From NCBI GenBank assembly GCA_035627375.1, contig DASPLX010000085.1, forward strand, positions 1 through 29,012: DNA of 29,012 nt, read 5' to 3'. Position numbers and translations under genes: made by a program. The stretch comes from DASPLX01 sp035627375. GTDB lineage: Bacteria > Pseudomonadota > Gammaproteobacteria > Burkholderiales > Burkholderiaceae_D. Of the stretch, positions 1 through 7,663 are shown piece by piece. Under the pieces are notes generated by a model. That model saw only the letters and a program-made list of their open reading frames with translations, did no database searches and was not told the origin of the DNA. The number at the start of each line of letters is the position of its first letter. The first letter of the stretch is position 1.

Positions 1-212
1 AGGCCGAGTTCGCCCATTTCGCGGAAGATGGCCGGGTCGGTCTGTTCGTTGCGGAAGGCCATCTGGACGCGCGGGGCGAGCTTATCGCCGGCATAGGCGG
101 CGGCCGCGTCGCGCACCATCCGTTCGTCTTCGGTCAATTGCTCGTTCAGCAGCAGCGGGTCGTCCCAGTGGAATTGGGCTTTGAGCTTTTTGTTCGTGTC
201 AGGCGCGTTCAT
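1..212 (-). CDS. gcdH: Glutaryl-CoA dehydrogenase-type acyl-CoA dehydrogenase, N-terminal part
   Basis: Only the first 70 codons are in the window; the gene runs off the left edge. The N-terminus reads FHWDDPLLLNEQLTEDER, followed by MVRDAAAAYA and then TDPAIFREMGELGL. This pattern is characteristic of the acyl-CoA dehydrogenase N-terminal helical domain, and the FHWDDPLLL opening is typical of glutaryl-CoA dehydrogenases. These are FAD enzymes that oxidise and decarboxylate glutaryl-CoA to crotonyl-CoA in lysine and tryptophan breakdown. The ATG at 212 is preceded by a GAGGAT Shine-Dalgarno-like stretch. The ATG seven bases upstream is in another frame and stops within seven codons. The active-site base lies outside the window, so another acyl-CoA dehydrogenase subtype cannot be fully excluded. 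Confidence 0.8.
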   Translation of the reverse strand, partial: MNAPDTNKKLKAQFHWDDPLLLNEQLTEDERMVRDAAAAYAGDKLAPRVQMAFRNEQTDPAIFREMGELG

Positions 213-306
213 TGGACATCCTCGAAAGGGAAAGGGGGAAGCGGACAAAAGTAAGCCGGTATTGTACGCTTCCCGAAGATGTCTATACAACTTTTCGGGG
301 TCGGGC
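213..306 (-). promoter_or_regulatory. Leader and possible promoter of the gcdH-like gene
   Basis: This 94-base gap lies between the flavin reductase stop and the gcdH-like start, both on the minus strand. Read on the minus strand it contains TTGTAT (285-290), an 18-base spacer and TACAAT (261-266). That is a good -10 with a poor -35. An 8-base inverted repeat, GGGAAGCG at 236-243 and CGCTTCCC at 267-274, flanks the -10, and TGTCTATACA at 280-289 has a TGT-N4-ACA symmetry over the -35. These could be operator elements, but this is inference from pattern only. Confidence 0.3.
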
Positions 307-807
307 CTACGGCGACAGGAAACGGCCGCCGTGGAACACCAGCGGCGCTTGCGGCGCCAAGTCGCAGCGCTCGACTTCGCCGACGAAGATCACATGGTCG
401 CCTTCCGGATAGCGGCTGCGGTTATGGCACTCGAACCAGGCGGCGACGCCCTTGATGATGGGCAGGCCGGTGCGCGACAACTCGAAATCGACGCCTTCGA
501 AACGGTTCTCGACGCGGCGCGCGAAGCGGTCGGCCAGGTGAGCCTGCTCGGCGGACAGCACATTGATGACGTAATGCGAGTTGCCGGTGAACAGGGGCAG
601 GCTGGTCGCGTTTTTCGACAGGCTCCAGAGCACCAGCGGCGGATCGAGCGAAACCGAGTTGAACGAACTTGCCGTCAGACCGAAAAAGCTGCCGCTATCC
701 AGCCGCGTCGTAATGACCGTGACGCCGGTGGCGAATTGGGACAAGGCATTGCGGAAATGGCGCGAATCGAATTCGGGCAACATTGCGCGCGACGGTAAGG
801 TTGACAT
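307..807 (-). CDS. Flavin reductase family protein (FMN-binding split barrel)
   Basis: The 166-residue protein has the full flavin reductase-like pattern. FRNALSQFATGVTVIT near the N-terminus is followed by GLTASSFNSVSLDPPLV, the flavin-binding segment. NSHYVINVLSAEQAHLADRFA comes next, then a C-terminal GDHVIFVGEVERC. Members reduce free FMN or FAD with NAD(P)H, often supplying a flavin monooxygenase, and are cytoplasmic. No oxygenase partner is visible here, so the substrate system is unknown. The gene is 94 bases upstream of the gcdH-like gene on the same strand and could be co-transcribed with it. Neither candidate start (807, or Met at 783) has a strong ribosome site. The longer form is reported. 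Confidence 0.85.
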   Translation of the reverse strand: MSTLPSRAMLPEFDSRHFRNALSQFATGVTVITTRLDSGSFFGLTASSFNSVSLDPPLVLWSLSKNATSLPLFTGNSHYVINVLSAEQAHLADRFARRVENRFEGVDFELSRTGLPIIKGVAAWFECHNRSRYPEGDHVIFVGEVERCDLAPQAPLVFHGGRFLSP

Positions 808-1020
808 TGCGGATTGGAAAACATGAAAACGACATCATTATGTCATGGCGCGCCGATCATGACTTTTGATGCCGGCGCGGCGTAAGGATTCGCTTTCGGG
901 AAACGACTTACCGGCAGCCTTCTTGAGGTTGCACAATGTTGCATAAATCGTGGTGCGCCCCGGAATGCTTTGCGCTAAAGTCAATACAGGGTACTGGGCC
1001 TCACGAGATCGGAGCAGATC

Positions 1021-1551
1021 ATGGCAACCGAAACAGCGACACTGGGCGGCGGATGCTTCTGGTGTCTGGAAGCGGTCTATCAGCGCTTGAAGGGCGTGCT
1101 GCGCGTCGAATCCGGATATTGCGGCGGGCAGGTCGCCGACCCGACCTATGAACAGGTATGCCAGGGAACGACCGGCCATGCCGAAGTCGTCCGCATCACC
1201 TTTGATCCGGCGGAGATCGCGTATCGCGAATTGCTCGAAGTGTTTTTCACGATCCACGATCCGACCACGCTCAACCGGCAGGGGAACGATGTCGGCACGC
1301 AATACCGTTCCGTCATCTTCTACCATTCTCCCGAGCAGGAAGCCATCGCCAAGCAAGTGATCGCGGAGATGGCCAATGTCTGGGACGCGCCGATCGTCAC
1401 GCAACTCGTCTCCGAACAGCCTTACTACAAGGCCGAGGATTATCACCAGGACTACTACAACAACCATCCGATGCAGGGCTACTGCGCCTTCGTCGTCGAG
1501 CCGAAGATCGCGAAGTTCCGCAAGACCTTCGCCGACAAGCTGCGCCAATAG
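1021..1551 (+). CDS. msrA: Peptide-methionine (S)-S-oxide reductase
   Basis: MsrA reduces the S-epimer of methionine sulfoxide in proteins and free methionine, using thioredoxin, in the cytoplasm. The protein carries the signature GGGCFWCLEAV with the catalytic Cys at residue 12, then VESGYCGGQV. Further family blocks are FDPAEIAYRELLEVFFTIHDPT, GNDVGTQYRSVIF, and a C-terminal YYNNHPMQGYCAFVVEPKI with a possible resolving Cys. At 176 residues it is the normal compact bacterial length. The ATG at 1021 follows GGAG at a suitable distance. It is transcribed alone and converges with cfa, the two stops being only three bases apart, with no obvious intrinsic terminator between them. Confidence 0.95.
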   Translation: MATETATLGGGCFWCLEAVYQRLKGVLRVESGYCGGQVADPTYEQVCQGTTGHAEVVRITFDPAEIAYRELLEVFFTIHDPTTLNRQGNDVGTQYRSVIFYHSPEQEAIAKQVIAEMANVWDAPIVTQLVSEQPYYKAEDYHQDYYNNHPMQGYCAFVVEPKIAKFRKTFADKLRQ

Positions 1552-1554
1552 CAT

Positions 1555-2763
1555 TCACGGCGCGTCGTACATGTAGCGGCGCGACCAGGGAATGGCCGCC
1601 GGGCTGCAGCCCGCCTTGACGCATACGACCTGGTACAGCGAAATCCAATCCTGCTCGAAAGCGTAGGCGGAACCCGCCAGGTAGACGCGCCAGATGCGGA
1701 AGCGCTTGTCGTCCACCAGGCTGCGGATGCGGTCGGAATGCAGCTCGAAATTATCGGCCCACATGCCGCAGGTTTTCGCGTAGTGCCGGCGCAGGCTTTC
1801 GATGTCGATCGCTTCCAGCCCGCCTTCCTGCATGGTTCGCAGTACGAGCGAGATGTGCGGCAATTCGCCATGCGGAAACACGTACTCGTCGATGAAATCC
1901 CCGGCGCCGTACGCCGTGGCGCCGCTGCCGGCATCGGTCGACGTGATGCCGTGGTTCATGGCGACGCCGTCGTCGGCGAGCAGCGCGCTGATGCGCCTGA
2001 AATATAGAGTCAGATTCTTCAATCCGACGTGCTCGAACATGCCGACGCTCGTGATGCGATCGAACTTGCCCGAGACATCGCGGTAATCTTCGATCCGGAT
2101 GTCGATGCGGTCGGCGAGCCCGGCGCGCTGCACGCGCTCCTTTGCCAGCGCGTATTGATTTTGCGACAGCGTGATGCCGACGCAGCGCGCGCCGAATTTC
2201 TCCGCGGCGCGCAGCACCAGCGCGCCCCAGCCGCAGCCGATGTCGAGCAGGCGATCCCCGGGACGGACACGGAGCTTGGTCAGAATATGATCGATCTTCT
2301 TGCGCTGCGCCGTCGCGAGATCCTCGTCGCCGTTCTCGAAATAGGCGCAGGAATAGACCATGTCGGGGTCGAGCCAGGCGCGATAGAAATCGTTCGAGAC
2401 GTCGTAGTGATAGCGGATCGCCTCGGCATCGATGCGTTTCGTATGGAAGCCGAAGCGGGCGATGCGCCCGAGCCGGCCTTCGGGGCGCAAGGCATTCGCG
2501 GCCAGGGCGATGCCGATCCGGATCACTTCGTGGGCCCGGCCTTCGACCTCGATCTTGCCCTCGACATACGCCTTGCCGAGATTGGCCAGCGACGGCGTCA
2601 GCAGGTAGGGGAGCGAGGAAGCGTCCGGAATGCGGATCGTGACTTTCGGCGCGGCCATGCCGAGATCGAGCTGCCGGCCGTTCCACAGCACGAGGCGCAA
2701 CGGCAGCGCCGCGCGCCGGCGCATCTCTTCCACCCAGGAACCCAGTCTTTTTTCCCAGAACAC
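1555..2763 (-). CDS. cfa: Cyclopropane-fatty-acyl-phospholipid synthase
   Basis: This SAM-dependent enzyme methylenates unsaturated acyl chains of membrane phospholipids to cyclopropane rings, typically on entry into stationary phase. The SAM-binding loop LLDIGCGWGALVL is clear, as is the family pattern IRYHYDVSNDFYRAWLDPDMVYSCAYF upstream of it. SVGMFEHVG and CGMWADNF follow. The open frame extends far upstream, but a GTG at 2763 is preceded by a strong CGGAGGT ribosome site five bases away. It gives an N-terminus VFWEKRLGSWVEEM like that of family members. That makes a 402-residue protein and removes the apparent overlap with pdxH. The gap to pdxH is 74 bases, so cfa may be the last gene of the MFS-hemerythrin-pdxH run or have its own promoter. 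Confidence 0.93.
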   Translation of the reverse strand: MFWEKRLGSWVEEMRRRAALPLRLVLWNGRQLDLGMAAPKVTIRIPDASSLPYLLTPSLANLGKAYVEGKIEVEGRAHEVIRIGIALAANALRPEGRLGRIARFGFHTKRIDAEAIRYHYDVSNDFYRAWLDPDMVYSCAYFENGDEDLATAQRKKIDHILTKLRVRPGDRLLDIGCGWGALVLRAAEKFGARCVGITLSQNQYALAKERVQRAGLADRIDIRIEDYRDVSGKFDRITSVGMFEHVGLKNLTLYFRRISALLADDGVAMNHGITSTDAGSGATAYGAGDFIDEYVFPHGELPHISLVLRTMQEGGLEAIDIESLRRHYAKTCGMWADNFELHSDRIRSLVDDKRFRIWRVYLAGSAYAFEQDWISLYQVVCVKAGCSPAAIPWSRRYMYDAP

Positions 2764-2837
2764 GAAGCACCTCCGTGCATGCGAAATCGACTCCCTGTAT
2801 TTTTCCCCGAGTTCAAGTGCGCCGACGCTTCCTTCCG

Positions 2838-3473
2838 TCAGGGCTGCAAGCGCGACCGCTCCCAGCGGCCGTCTTCTTGTAAGGTGTACAGGATGCGGTC
2901 GTGCAGACGCGACGGCCGCCCCTGCCAGAACTCGACGCGATCGGGGAGCAAGCGATAACCGCCCCAATGCTCGGGGCGCACCGGCTTGTCGCCGTATTGC
3001 TTTTCGACCGCGACGATTCTTTCCTCTAACTCTGCGCGGCTCGCTATCGGCCGGCTCTGGCTCGAGGCGATCGCGCCGATCTGGCTTTTCACCGGACGGC
3101 TGTAAAAGTAGCCGTCGCTTTCGGCCGCCGTCAGCCGTTCGACGCGGCCTTCGATACGTACTTGCCGCTCCAGTTCGATCCAGTAGAACAGCAACGCGGC
3201 ATAGGGGTTTTCATTCAGCTCGCGCCCCTTGCGGCTGTGGTAGTTGGTGAACCAGGTGAAGCCGCGCGCATCGATATCCTTGATCAGCACGATGCGCGAC
3301 GACGGCCTGCCGTTCTTGCCGACCGTCGAGACGCTCATGGCGTTGGCTTCCGGAACCTCGGCCGCCAGCGCCTCTTGAAACCATTTCGAAAACTGCGCGA
3401 TCGGGTCGGCCAGAACATCCGTTTCAGTCAGGCTGGCGCGAGAATAATCCTTGCGCAAATCCGCTATCGACAT
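2838..3473 (-). CDS. pdxH: Pyridoxamine/pyridoxine 5'-phosphate oxidase
   Basis: PdxH is an FMN enzyme that makes pyridoxal 5'-phosphate in the last step of vitamin B6 synthesis and salvage. FMN and substrate segments are visible: RIVLIKDIDARGFTWFTNY, SRKGRELNENPYAALLFYW, and the C-terminal signature EFWQGRPSRLHDRILY. RLQP at the end is the usual terminus. The length of 211 residues is normal. The chosen ATG at 3473 follows GGGAGGGAAA, a strong ribosome site. An in-frame ATG at 3494 overlaps the hemerythrin stop as ATGA and would add seven residues (MTTQGGK), so coupled initiation there is possible. The gene seems translationally linked to the hemerythrin gene upstream. Confidence 0.95.
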   Translation of the reverse strand: MSIADLRKDYSRASLTETDVLADPIAQFSKWFQEALAAEVPEANAMSVSTVGKNGRPSSRIVLIKDIDARGFTWFTNYHSRKGRELNENPYAALLFYWIELERQVRIEGRVERLTAAESDGYFYSRPVKSQIGAIASSQSRPIASRAELEERIVAVEKQYGDKPVRPEHWGGYRLLPDRVEFWQGRPSRLHDRILYTLQEDGRWERSRLQP

Positions 3474-3490
3474 TTTCCCTCCCTGTGTTG

Positions 3491-4045
3491 TCATGCCGTC
3501 GGCGACGCCGGTTCGCGGACGCCTCTGCGCTCGCGCATGGCGTCGCCCAATGCCGTCATTTGCGCCGCGCCGAACAGCCGCCGCGCCATCGGCGCGATGA
3601 CGGATTCTTCCTTTTCCATGTGCTCCGCGTAAAGGCGCGCGAAGCGTTCCACGTCTTGCGCTTCCAGCGCCGCGGATTCGCCGGCGGCGATCGCCCGCAG
3701 TTGGCGCTCGAGATTGCTCCATGCTGCGCCCATTTGCACATGGTCCGCCATGATCTGGGGCAGAATTTCGCTCAAAACCGCCGCATCGTCGCCGCGCGCC
3801 GCCGCGTGCAGCATCGGCAGCAGGTTTTCCTCTTCGTCGGCGTGATGGTGATGGGCCGCAACGCTGAAGTAGCGGACCACGTTTTCCGCCGCCCGGCGGG
3901 CTTCGGCATCGGCGCCGCGCTTGGGCAGGTGGACGAGCAGGTTTTGCATCGTCCGGATCTGCTTGCGGATACGGTCGTGACAATGCTCGAGGACTTCGAG
4001 CGGTTGCTCGAAGCCCGGGGCAGGGGCCAGCAGCAAATTGTTCAT
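3491..4045 (-). CDS. Hemerythrin domain-containing protein
   Basis: The 184-residue protein is built like a four-helix hemerythrin bundle with di-iron ligands. HCHDR is at residues 21-25, a histidine-rich HHHHADEEENLLPML follows, then DHVQMGAAWSNLE and finally HMEKEESVI. Hemerythrins bind O2 or NO, or sense oxygen and iron. The exact role of this stand-alone cytoplasmic version is unknown. The ATG at 4045 has GAGGCGA upstream and overlaps the MFS stop (ATGA at 4042-4045). Its own stop overlaps an alternative pdxH start. The chain suggests a co-translated unit, although the three functions have no obvious shared pathway. Confidence 0.88.
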   Translation of the reverse strand: MNNLLLAPAPGFEQPLEVLEHCHDRIRKQIRTMQNLLVHLPKRGADAEARRAAENVVRYFSVAAHHHHADEEENLLPMLHAAARGDDAAVLSEILPQIMADHVQMGAAWSNLERQLRAIAAGESAALEAQDVERFARLYAEHMEKEESVIAPMARRLFGAAQMTALGDAMRERRGVREPASPTA

Positions 4046-5211
4046 GAAGTCGCCTCGCTTTTCCTCGCATACGCCTTGCGCCATGCGACCGGGACGCCGT
4101 AACCGATCAGTGCGCCCATGCCCCAGAATATCGCAAACAGCCCGAGCGCGGCGCCGGCGGCGCCGAAAGCCAGAGGCAATACGACCTGGCTCGCATTGCT
4201 GATCGTCACGCGGATGCCGACCGCTTCCGCGGCCCGTCCGGCCGGCGAGGCATGATGCAGCAGCGCCAGCACGTTCGGCTGGCTCGATCCGAGCGCCAGG
4301 CCGAGCGCCGCGGTCACGAACATGATCGCGGCGGGCGTCTTCATGAACGGGAACAGCGCATAGCAGATCACGGCCAGCACCAGCGCCACCGTCAGTATCT
4401 GCCATTCCGTGTAGCGGCGCGCCAGCCATTGCATCGCCAGGCGCACGGCGATGGTGGCGCCGGAGAAGCAACCGAGAATCAGCCCGATGGTGGAAGCCGA
4501 GAAGCCCAGGCGGGAGCCGTGGATCGGCATGACGAAAGTGAACAAGTCCCAGGCGGAGCCGAGCAGCGTGCTCACCAGGTAGATGCGCCGCATTTCCGCG
4601 TCGCGCAGCAATTCCATGACGCTGCCCGATCGCTGCGCCGGCGGCGGAGCCGGTATCCTGGCGTGCTGGGCGCCGATGGCCGAGGTCATCGCGATCGCCG
4701 CCAGGCCGAGAGCGGCGGCGATGGCATACGCGATGCCATGCCGGAAATGATCGATGACGAAACCGGCGATCACCGGGCCGCAAAAGCTCGACACCGAATA
4801 ACCGAGCGCGAGCCAGCTGAAATTCGATGAGGTCGAATCCGGATCGCTCATCATGCCGACCGCGTGCTGCACCGATACATGAATCGCCAGAAAGCCGGTG
4901 CCGATCATCAGCGCCGCCGGATACAGCACGGCCAATCCGTCGACCGCACCGGGAATCGCGCATCCCAGGAATACCAGCGCTCCTCCCGCCAGCATCGGCT
5001 TGGCGATGCCGACACGGTCGATGATCCTGCCCATCTTGACGGCCACCAGCATCGGAAACAATGCAAACAAGGCAACCAGGGTGCCGACCGTGAATTCCGA
5101 GGCCTGGAGCGAGAGGGCGTAAAGGGAGGTGGTGATGCGCGCCGCCACGATGGCAATGTGCGCCGTGACCGAAATCAGGATGAGTTGAAACAGGAAGGGG
5201 AGATGCCGCAC
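4042..5211 (-). CDS. MFS transporter, 12-helix type
   Basis: About 389 residues with the spacing of a major facilitator: roughly twelve hydrophobic helices split by a central loop (residues ~195-215, rich in Pro and Arg). A motif-A-like MGRIIDRVG lies between helices 2 and 3. The substrate cannot be told; multidrug or metabolite efflux are both possible. The true start is uncertain. No ATG exists before helix 1. A GTG at 5211 or TTG at 5217 are the best candidates, just before LPFLFQLILISVTAHIAIV, and neither has a strong ribosome site. The longer open frame upstream is antisense to tcdA and is not credible. It is divergent from tcdA and overlaps the hemerythrin gene by four bases. Confidence 0.85.
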   Translation of the reverse strand: MRHLPFLFQLILISVTAHIAIVAARITTSLYALSLQASEFTVGTLVALFALFPMLVAVKMGRIIDRVGIAKPMLAGGALVFLGCAIPGAVDGLAVLYPAALMIGTGFLAIHVSVQHAVGMMSDPDSTSSNFSWLALGYSVSSFCGPVIAGFVIDHFRHGIAYAIAAALGLAAIAMTSAIGAQHARIPAPPPAQRSGSVMELLRDAEMRRIYLVSTLLGSAWDLFTFVMPIHGSRLGFSASTIGLILGCFSGATIAVRLAMQWLARRYTEWQILTVALVLAVICYALFPFMKTPAAIMFVTAALGLALGSSQPNVLALLHHASPAGRAAEAVGIRVTISNASQVVLPLAFGAAGAALGLFAIFWGMGALIGYGVPVAWRKAYARKSEATS

Positions 5212-5301
5212 AAGCAATAAGACTGAGACCGGGAGAAAAATATCCCTACGAGAATCTATTCTAGAGGAAATCCCATCCTTGCTCTCCGTTAAAATAGCGG
5301 G

Positions 5302-6198
5302 ATGAATGCCCTGGTTTCTTCCGCTGTTGTTTCTCCGCAGGACGACATCGATTTCGAGCGCCGCTTCGGCGGTATCGCGCGCCTGTACGGCGCCGCCGCG
5401 CTGGCCCGGTTTCGCGATGCGCACGTGTGCGTGATCGGCGTCGGTGGCGTCGGCTCGTGGGCCGTCGAAGCGCTCGCGCGCAGCGCGATCGGCAGCATCA
5501 CGATGATCGACCTCGACAATGTCGCCGAATCGAATGTCAACCGCCAATTGCACGCGCTGACCGATACGCTCGGCATGGCCAAGGTCTCCGCCTTGCGGCG
5601 GCGCATCGCGCAAATCAATCCGTATTGCCAGGTGACCGAGATCGAGGATTTCGTCACGCCGGACAATCTCGACGACATGATCGGGAAACGCGGCTACGAC
5701 TACGTAATCGACGCCACCGACAACGTGGCGGCGAAAGTCGCCCTGATCGTCTATTGCCGCGCGCGCGGCATTCCCTTGATCGTCGTCGGCAGCGCCGGCG
5801 GCCAGATCGATCCCACCCGGATCGAAGTGCGCGACCTGACGCGCACCGAGCAGGAGCCCTTGCTCAAGAAAGTGCGCAGGCGCTTGCGCCAGCTGCACGG
5901 CTTTCCGCGCGGCGCCAAGAACAAATTCGGTATCGACGCGGTGTTTTCCACCGAGCCGCTGCGCTATCCGGGCGCCGTGGATGCGGCCGCCGTGGATGCG
6001 GCCGCCGTGGACACGGCCGCCGTGGACACGGAGGCGCCGGAGATGTGCGCGATCGATGCGGACGGATCCGCCGGCATCACCGGCTTGAATTGCGCCGGTT
6101 TCGGCTCCGCCATGGTCGTGACGGCCAGTTTCGGAATGGTGGCGGCGGCGCACGTGCTGCGCCTCCTGGCGGCCGAGAATCCCAGCGCTTTCCCTTAA
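5302..6198 (+). CDS. tcdA: tRNA threonylcarbamoyladenosine dehydratase
   Basis: TcdA is an E1-like ATP-dependent enzyme that cyclises N6-threonylcarbamoyladenosine at tRNA position 37 to ct6A. The ThiF/MoeB/HesA fold is plain: a nucleotide loop GVGGVGSWA around residues 46-54, then IDLDNVAESNVNRQLHAL, YVIDATDNVAAKVALI, and GSAGGQIDPTRI. FPRGAKNKFGIDAVFSTE and a C-terminal GSAMVVTASFGMVAA follow, as in CsdL/TcdA. The length of 298 residues is a little over the usual ~270, explained by an in-frame repeat insertion at residues 225-244. It starts at an ATG a few bases after a GCGGG stretch and is divergent from the MFS gene. Confidence 0.93.
   Translation: MNALVSSAVVSPQDDIDFERRFGGIARLYGAAALARFRDAHVCVIGVGGVGSWAVEALARSAIGSITMIDLDNVAESNVNRQLHALTDTLGMAKVSALRRRIAQINPYCQVTEIEDFVTPDNLDDMIGKRGYDYVIDATDNVAAKVALIVYCRARGIPLIVVGSAGGQIDPTRIEVRDLTRTEQEPLLKKVRRRLRQLHGFPRGAKNKFGIDAVFSTEPLRYPGAVDAAAVDAAAVDTAAVDTEAPEMCAIDADGSAGITGLNCAGFGSAMVVTASFGMVAAAHVLRLLAAENPSAFP
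5974..6033 (+). repeat. In-frame 15-bp tandem repeat within tcdA
   Basis: Four consecutive 15-base units lie in frame: 5974-5988, 5989-6003, 6004-6018 and 6019-6033. The first two are identical (GCCGTGGATGCGGCC), the third changes GATGCG to GACACG, and the fourth also changes its last codon. They encode AVDAA, AVDAA, AVDTA, AVDTE, in a surface-loop region between the FSTEPLRYP motif and the C-terminal segment. The unit is a multiple of three, so copy-number slippage would keep the reading frame. Confidence 0.9.
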
Positions 6199-6265
6199 CA
6201 TTCAGTATCATGCCGGTTTTGATACACTCTGGGCGGCATTTTTGCGCCCGGTTTCAAGGAAAATC

Positions 6266-6886
6266 ATGAAAAAATCGTTTGTCATTCTGGCGTCGCTGTG
6301 CGGCGCCGCATTGGCCGCCGGCCTGGGCGGTTGCGGCGGCGGCGGCGGTGTGACCACCATCAGCATCGGCGGCACGATCACCGGGTTGACCGCTTCCGGC
6401 CTCACCCTGATCACCAGCTACTCCACCGGCTATTCCACCGGCTCCACGCTTCTCGATGTCGCCGCCAATACCACCTCGTTCAAATTCACCAACCGCCTGA
6501 ACCAGGGCGCCAGTTATGTCGTCGGCGTCTACAGGCAACCGGATTTGATGACTTGCACGGTAACCAACAACGGCGGCACGGCCGGCAGCAGCGACGTTAC
6601 GAATGTGCAGGTCGCTTGCTCGCCGAACAACGTGCTCGGCGGCACCGTCACCAACCTGCGGGGGCAGAATCTGAAGCTGGCGAACGGCAGCGATGTCGTG
6701 TCCATCGCGCCGTCCGCGACCGCCGGCGCCAACGTGAGCTTCACCTTCCCGGCCCGGGTGGCGCAGCAGGCGAATTACGGCGTCACCATTCTGCAGCAGC
6801 CCGACGGCCAGACCTGCACGGTCGCGAACGGTTCCGGCACCATGGGAACCACCGATCGCAACGACGTCCTGGTCAATTGCCAGTAA
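6266..6886 (+). CDS. Predicted lipoprotein with two beta-rich repeats, paralogue 1
   Basis: A 206-residue protein begins MKKSFVILASLCGAALAAG and has a lipobox LGGC with the lipidated Cys at residue 23, followed by a Gly run. Two imperfect copies of a ~80-residue, Gly/Thr/Asn-rich beta-type unit follow. Each opens with GGT(V/I)TxL and closes near TCTVxNxxGTxGxxDxxNVxVxC, with paired cysteines in each unit. No catalytic residues are recognisable, and the function is unknown. It is likely anchored on the outer membrane, since no Asp follows the Cys. The ATG at 6266 is supported by AAGGA six bases upstream; the slightly longer frame would need a TTG start. It shares architecture with the gene immediately downstream, so the pair probably arose by duplication. 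Confidence 0.85.
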   Translation: MKKSFVILASLCGAALAAGLGGCGGGGGVTTISIGGTITGLTASGLTLITSYSTGYSTGSTLLDVAANTTSFKFTNRLNQGASYVVGVYRQPDLMTCTVTNNGGTAGSSDVTNVQVACSPNNVLGGTVTNLRGQNLKLANGSDVVSIAPSATAGANVSFTFPARVAQQANYGVTILQQPDGQTCTVANGSGTMGTTDRNDVLVNCQ

Positions 6887-6902
6887 TCCTTTTCCGCAGC
6901 CC

Positions 6903-6930
6903 GCGCCGCTCGCGCACGCGCGGGCGGCGC
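6903..6930 (+). terminator. Hairpin between the lipoprotein paralogues
   Basis: GCGCCGCTCGCGC (6903-6915) and GCGCGGGCGGCGC (6918-6930) are complementary over 13 positions with one G-U pair; at the tip one or two pairs must open. No T-run follows directly, so this is either a weak attenuating hairpin, an mRNA-stabilising 3' end for the first gene, or chance in GC-rich sequence. Confidence 0.4.
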
Positions 6931-6975
6931 ATCCGGTTCGACCGGCTGCGCTTCCAGATTTTTCCGGAGACATCC

Positions 6976-7557
6976 ATGAAATCCTCCAAGACGTATCTTC
7001 AGTTGTCCGCGATTCTCGCCGTCGCTGCCGGGCTGGCCGCCTGCGGCGGCTATACGACCGTCAGCCTGGGCGGCAGCGTGAGCGGGCTGGTGAGCGACGG
7101 GCTGGTGCTCGCCAACGGTTCGAGCACCGTATCCATACCCAAGAACGCGACCTCGTACACCTTCCCCGACCAGATCGATGCGCACGGCTCCTATGCGATC
7201 ACCGTCAAGACGCAGCCGCCGCACTACACCTGCGGCGTCGATAACGCCACCGGGCGCGCGACCGGCCTGTCGATCACCTATGCCAACGTGTTTTGCACCA
7301 AGACGCTCCATACGGTCGGCGGCACCCTGGTCGGCCTGACCGGCGCCAATCTCCAGCTGACCAACGGCGCCGACACGCTCTCGCCGAGCGCGGGCGCAAC
7401 CCAGTTCACGTTCGCGACCAAGGTCGCCGAAGAAGAGGCCTACGGCGTCGCCGTGCTGCGTCATCCCGACGGCCAGACCTGCACCGTGCAGAACGGCACC
7501 GCCTACATGGGCACCACGGATGTGACGAATATCGTCGTCACCTGCGTCAACAGGTGA
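6976..7557 (+). CDS. Predicted lipoprotein with two beta-rich repeats, paralogue 2
   Basis: This 193-residue protein has a signal MKSSKTYLQLSAILAVAAG and lipobox LAAC with Cys at residue 23. Its two-repeat body matches the preceding gene. The strongest shared stretch is the C-terminal unit, where both proteins have PDGQTCTV, then an Asn-Gly pair, then MGTTD. It differs in the first repeat, which is shorter. It has no recognised enzyme motif, and its function is unknown. The ATG at 6976 follows GGAG. It lies 89 bases after paralogue 1 and ends just before a strong intrinsic terminator, so the two genes probably form one transcription unit. Confidence 0.85.
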   Translation: MKSSKTYLQLSAILAVAAGLAACGGYTTVSLGGSVSGLVSDGLVLANGSSTVSIPKNATSYTFPDQIDAHGSYAITVKTQPPHYTCGVDNATGRATGLSITYANVFCTKTLHTVGGTLVGLTGANLQLTNGADTLSPSAGATQFTFATKVAEEEAYGVAVLRHPDGQTCTVQNGTAYMGTTDVTNIVVTCVNR

Positions 7558-7614
7558 TCTCGCGGCAGCCGGAGCCGCGCGGTTCGCGCATCCGATGCCG
7601 CCGCATTCCATGTC

Positions 7615-7646
7615 GCCGGCACCATCGATTGGTGCCGGCTTTTTTT
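7615..7646 (+). terminator. Rho-independent terminator of the lipoprotein pair
   Basis: GCCGGCACCA (7615-7624) and TGGTGCCGGC (7630-7639) form a perfect 10-bp stem with a five-base loop, followed by seven T (7640-7646). It ends the lipoprotein unit only 17 bases before the peptidase start, so the peptidase promoter must overlap this region or transcription must read through. Confidence 0.92.
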
Positions 7647-7663
7647 CGTCCAGGGATCATGCC

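Noticed and set aside
838..1554. A 238-codon frame antisense to msrA
   Set aside because: Overlaps the whole of a certain gene and contains no recognisable domain.
3474..4070. A long upstream extension of the pdxH frame
   Set aside because: It lies over the hemerythrin gene in another frame and is Arg/Pro-rich. PdxH of normal length starts at 3473 behind a strong ribosome site.
5212..6201. N-terminal extension of the MFS frame across tcdA
   Set aside because: The extension is antisense to tcdA and encodes repetitive Gly/Arg/His sequence unlike any MFS protein. Helix 1 starts just after the GTG at 5211.
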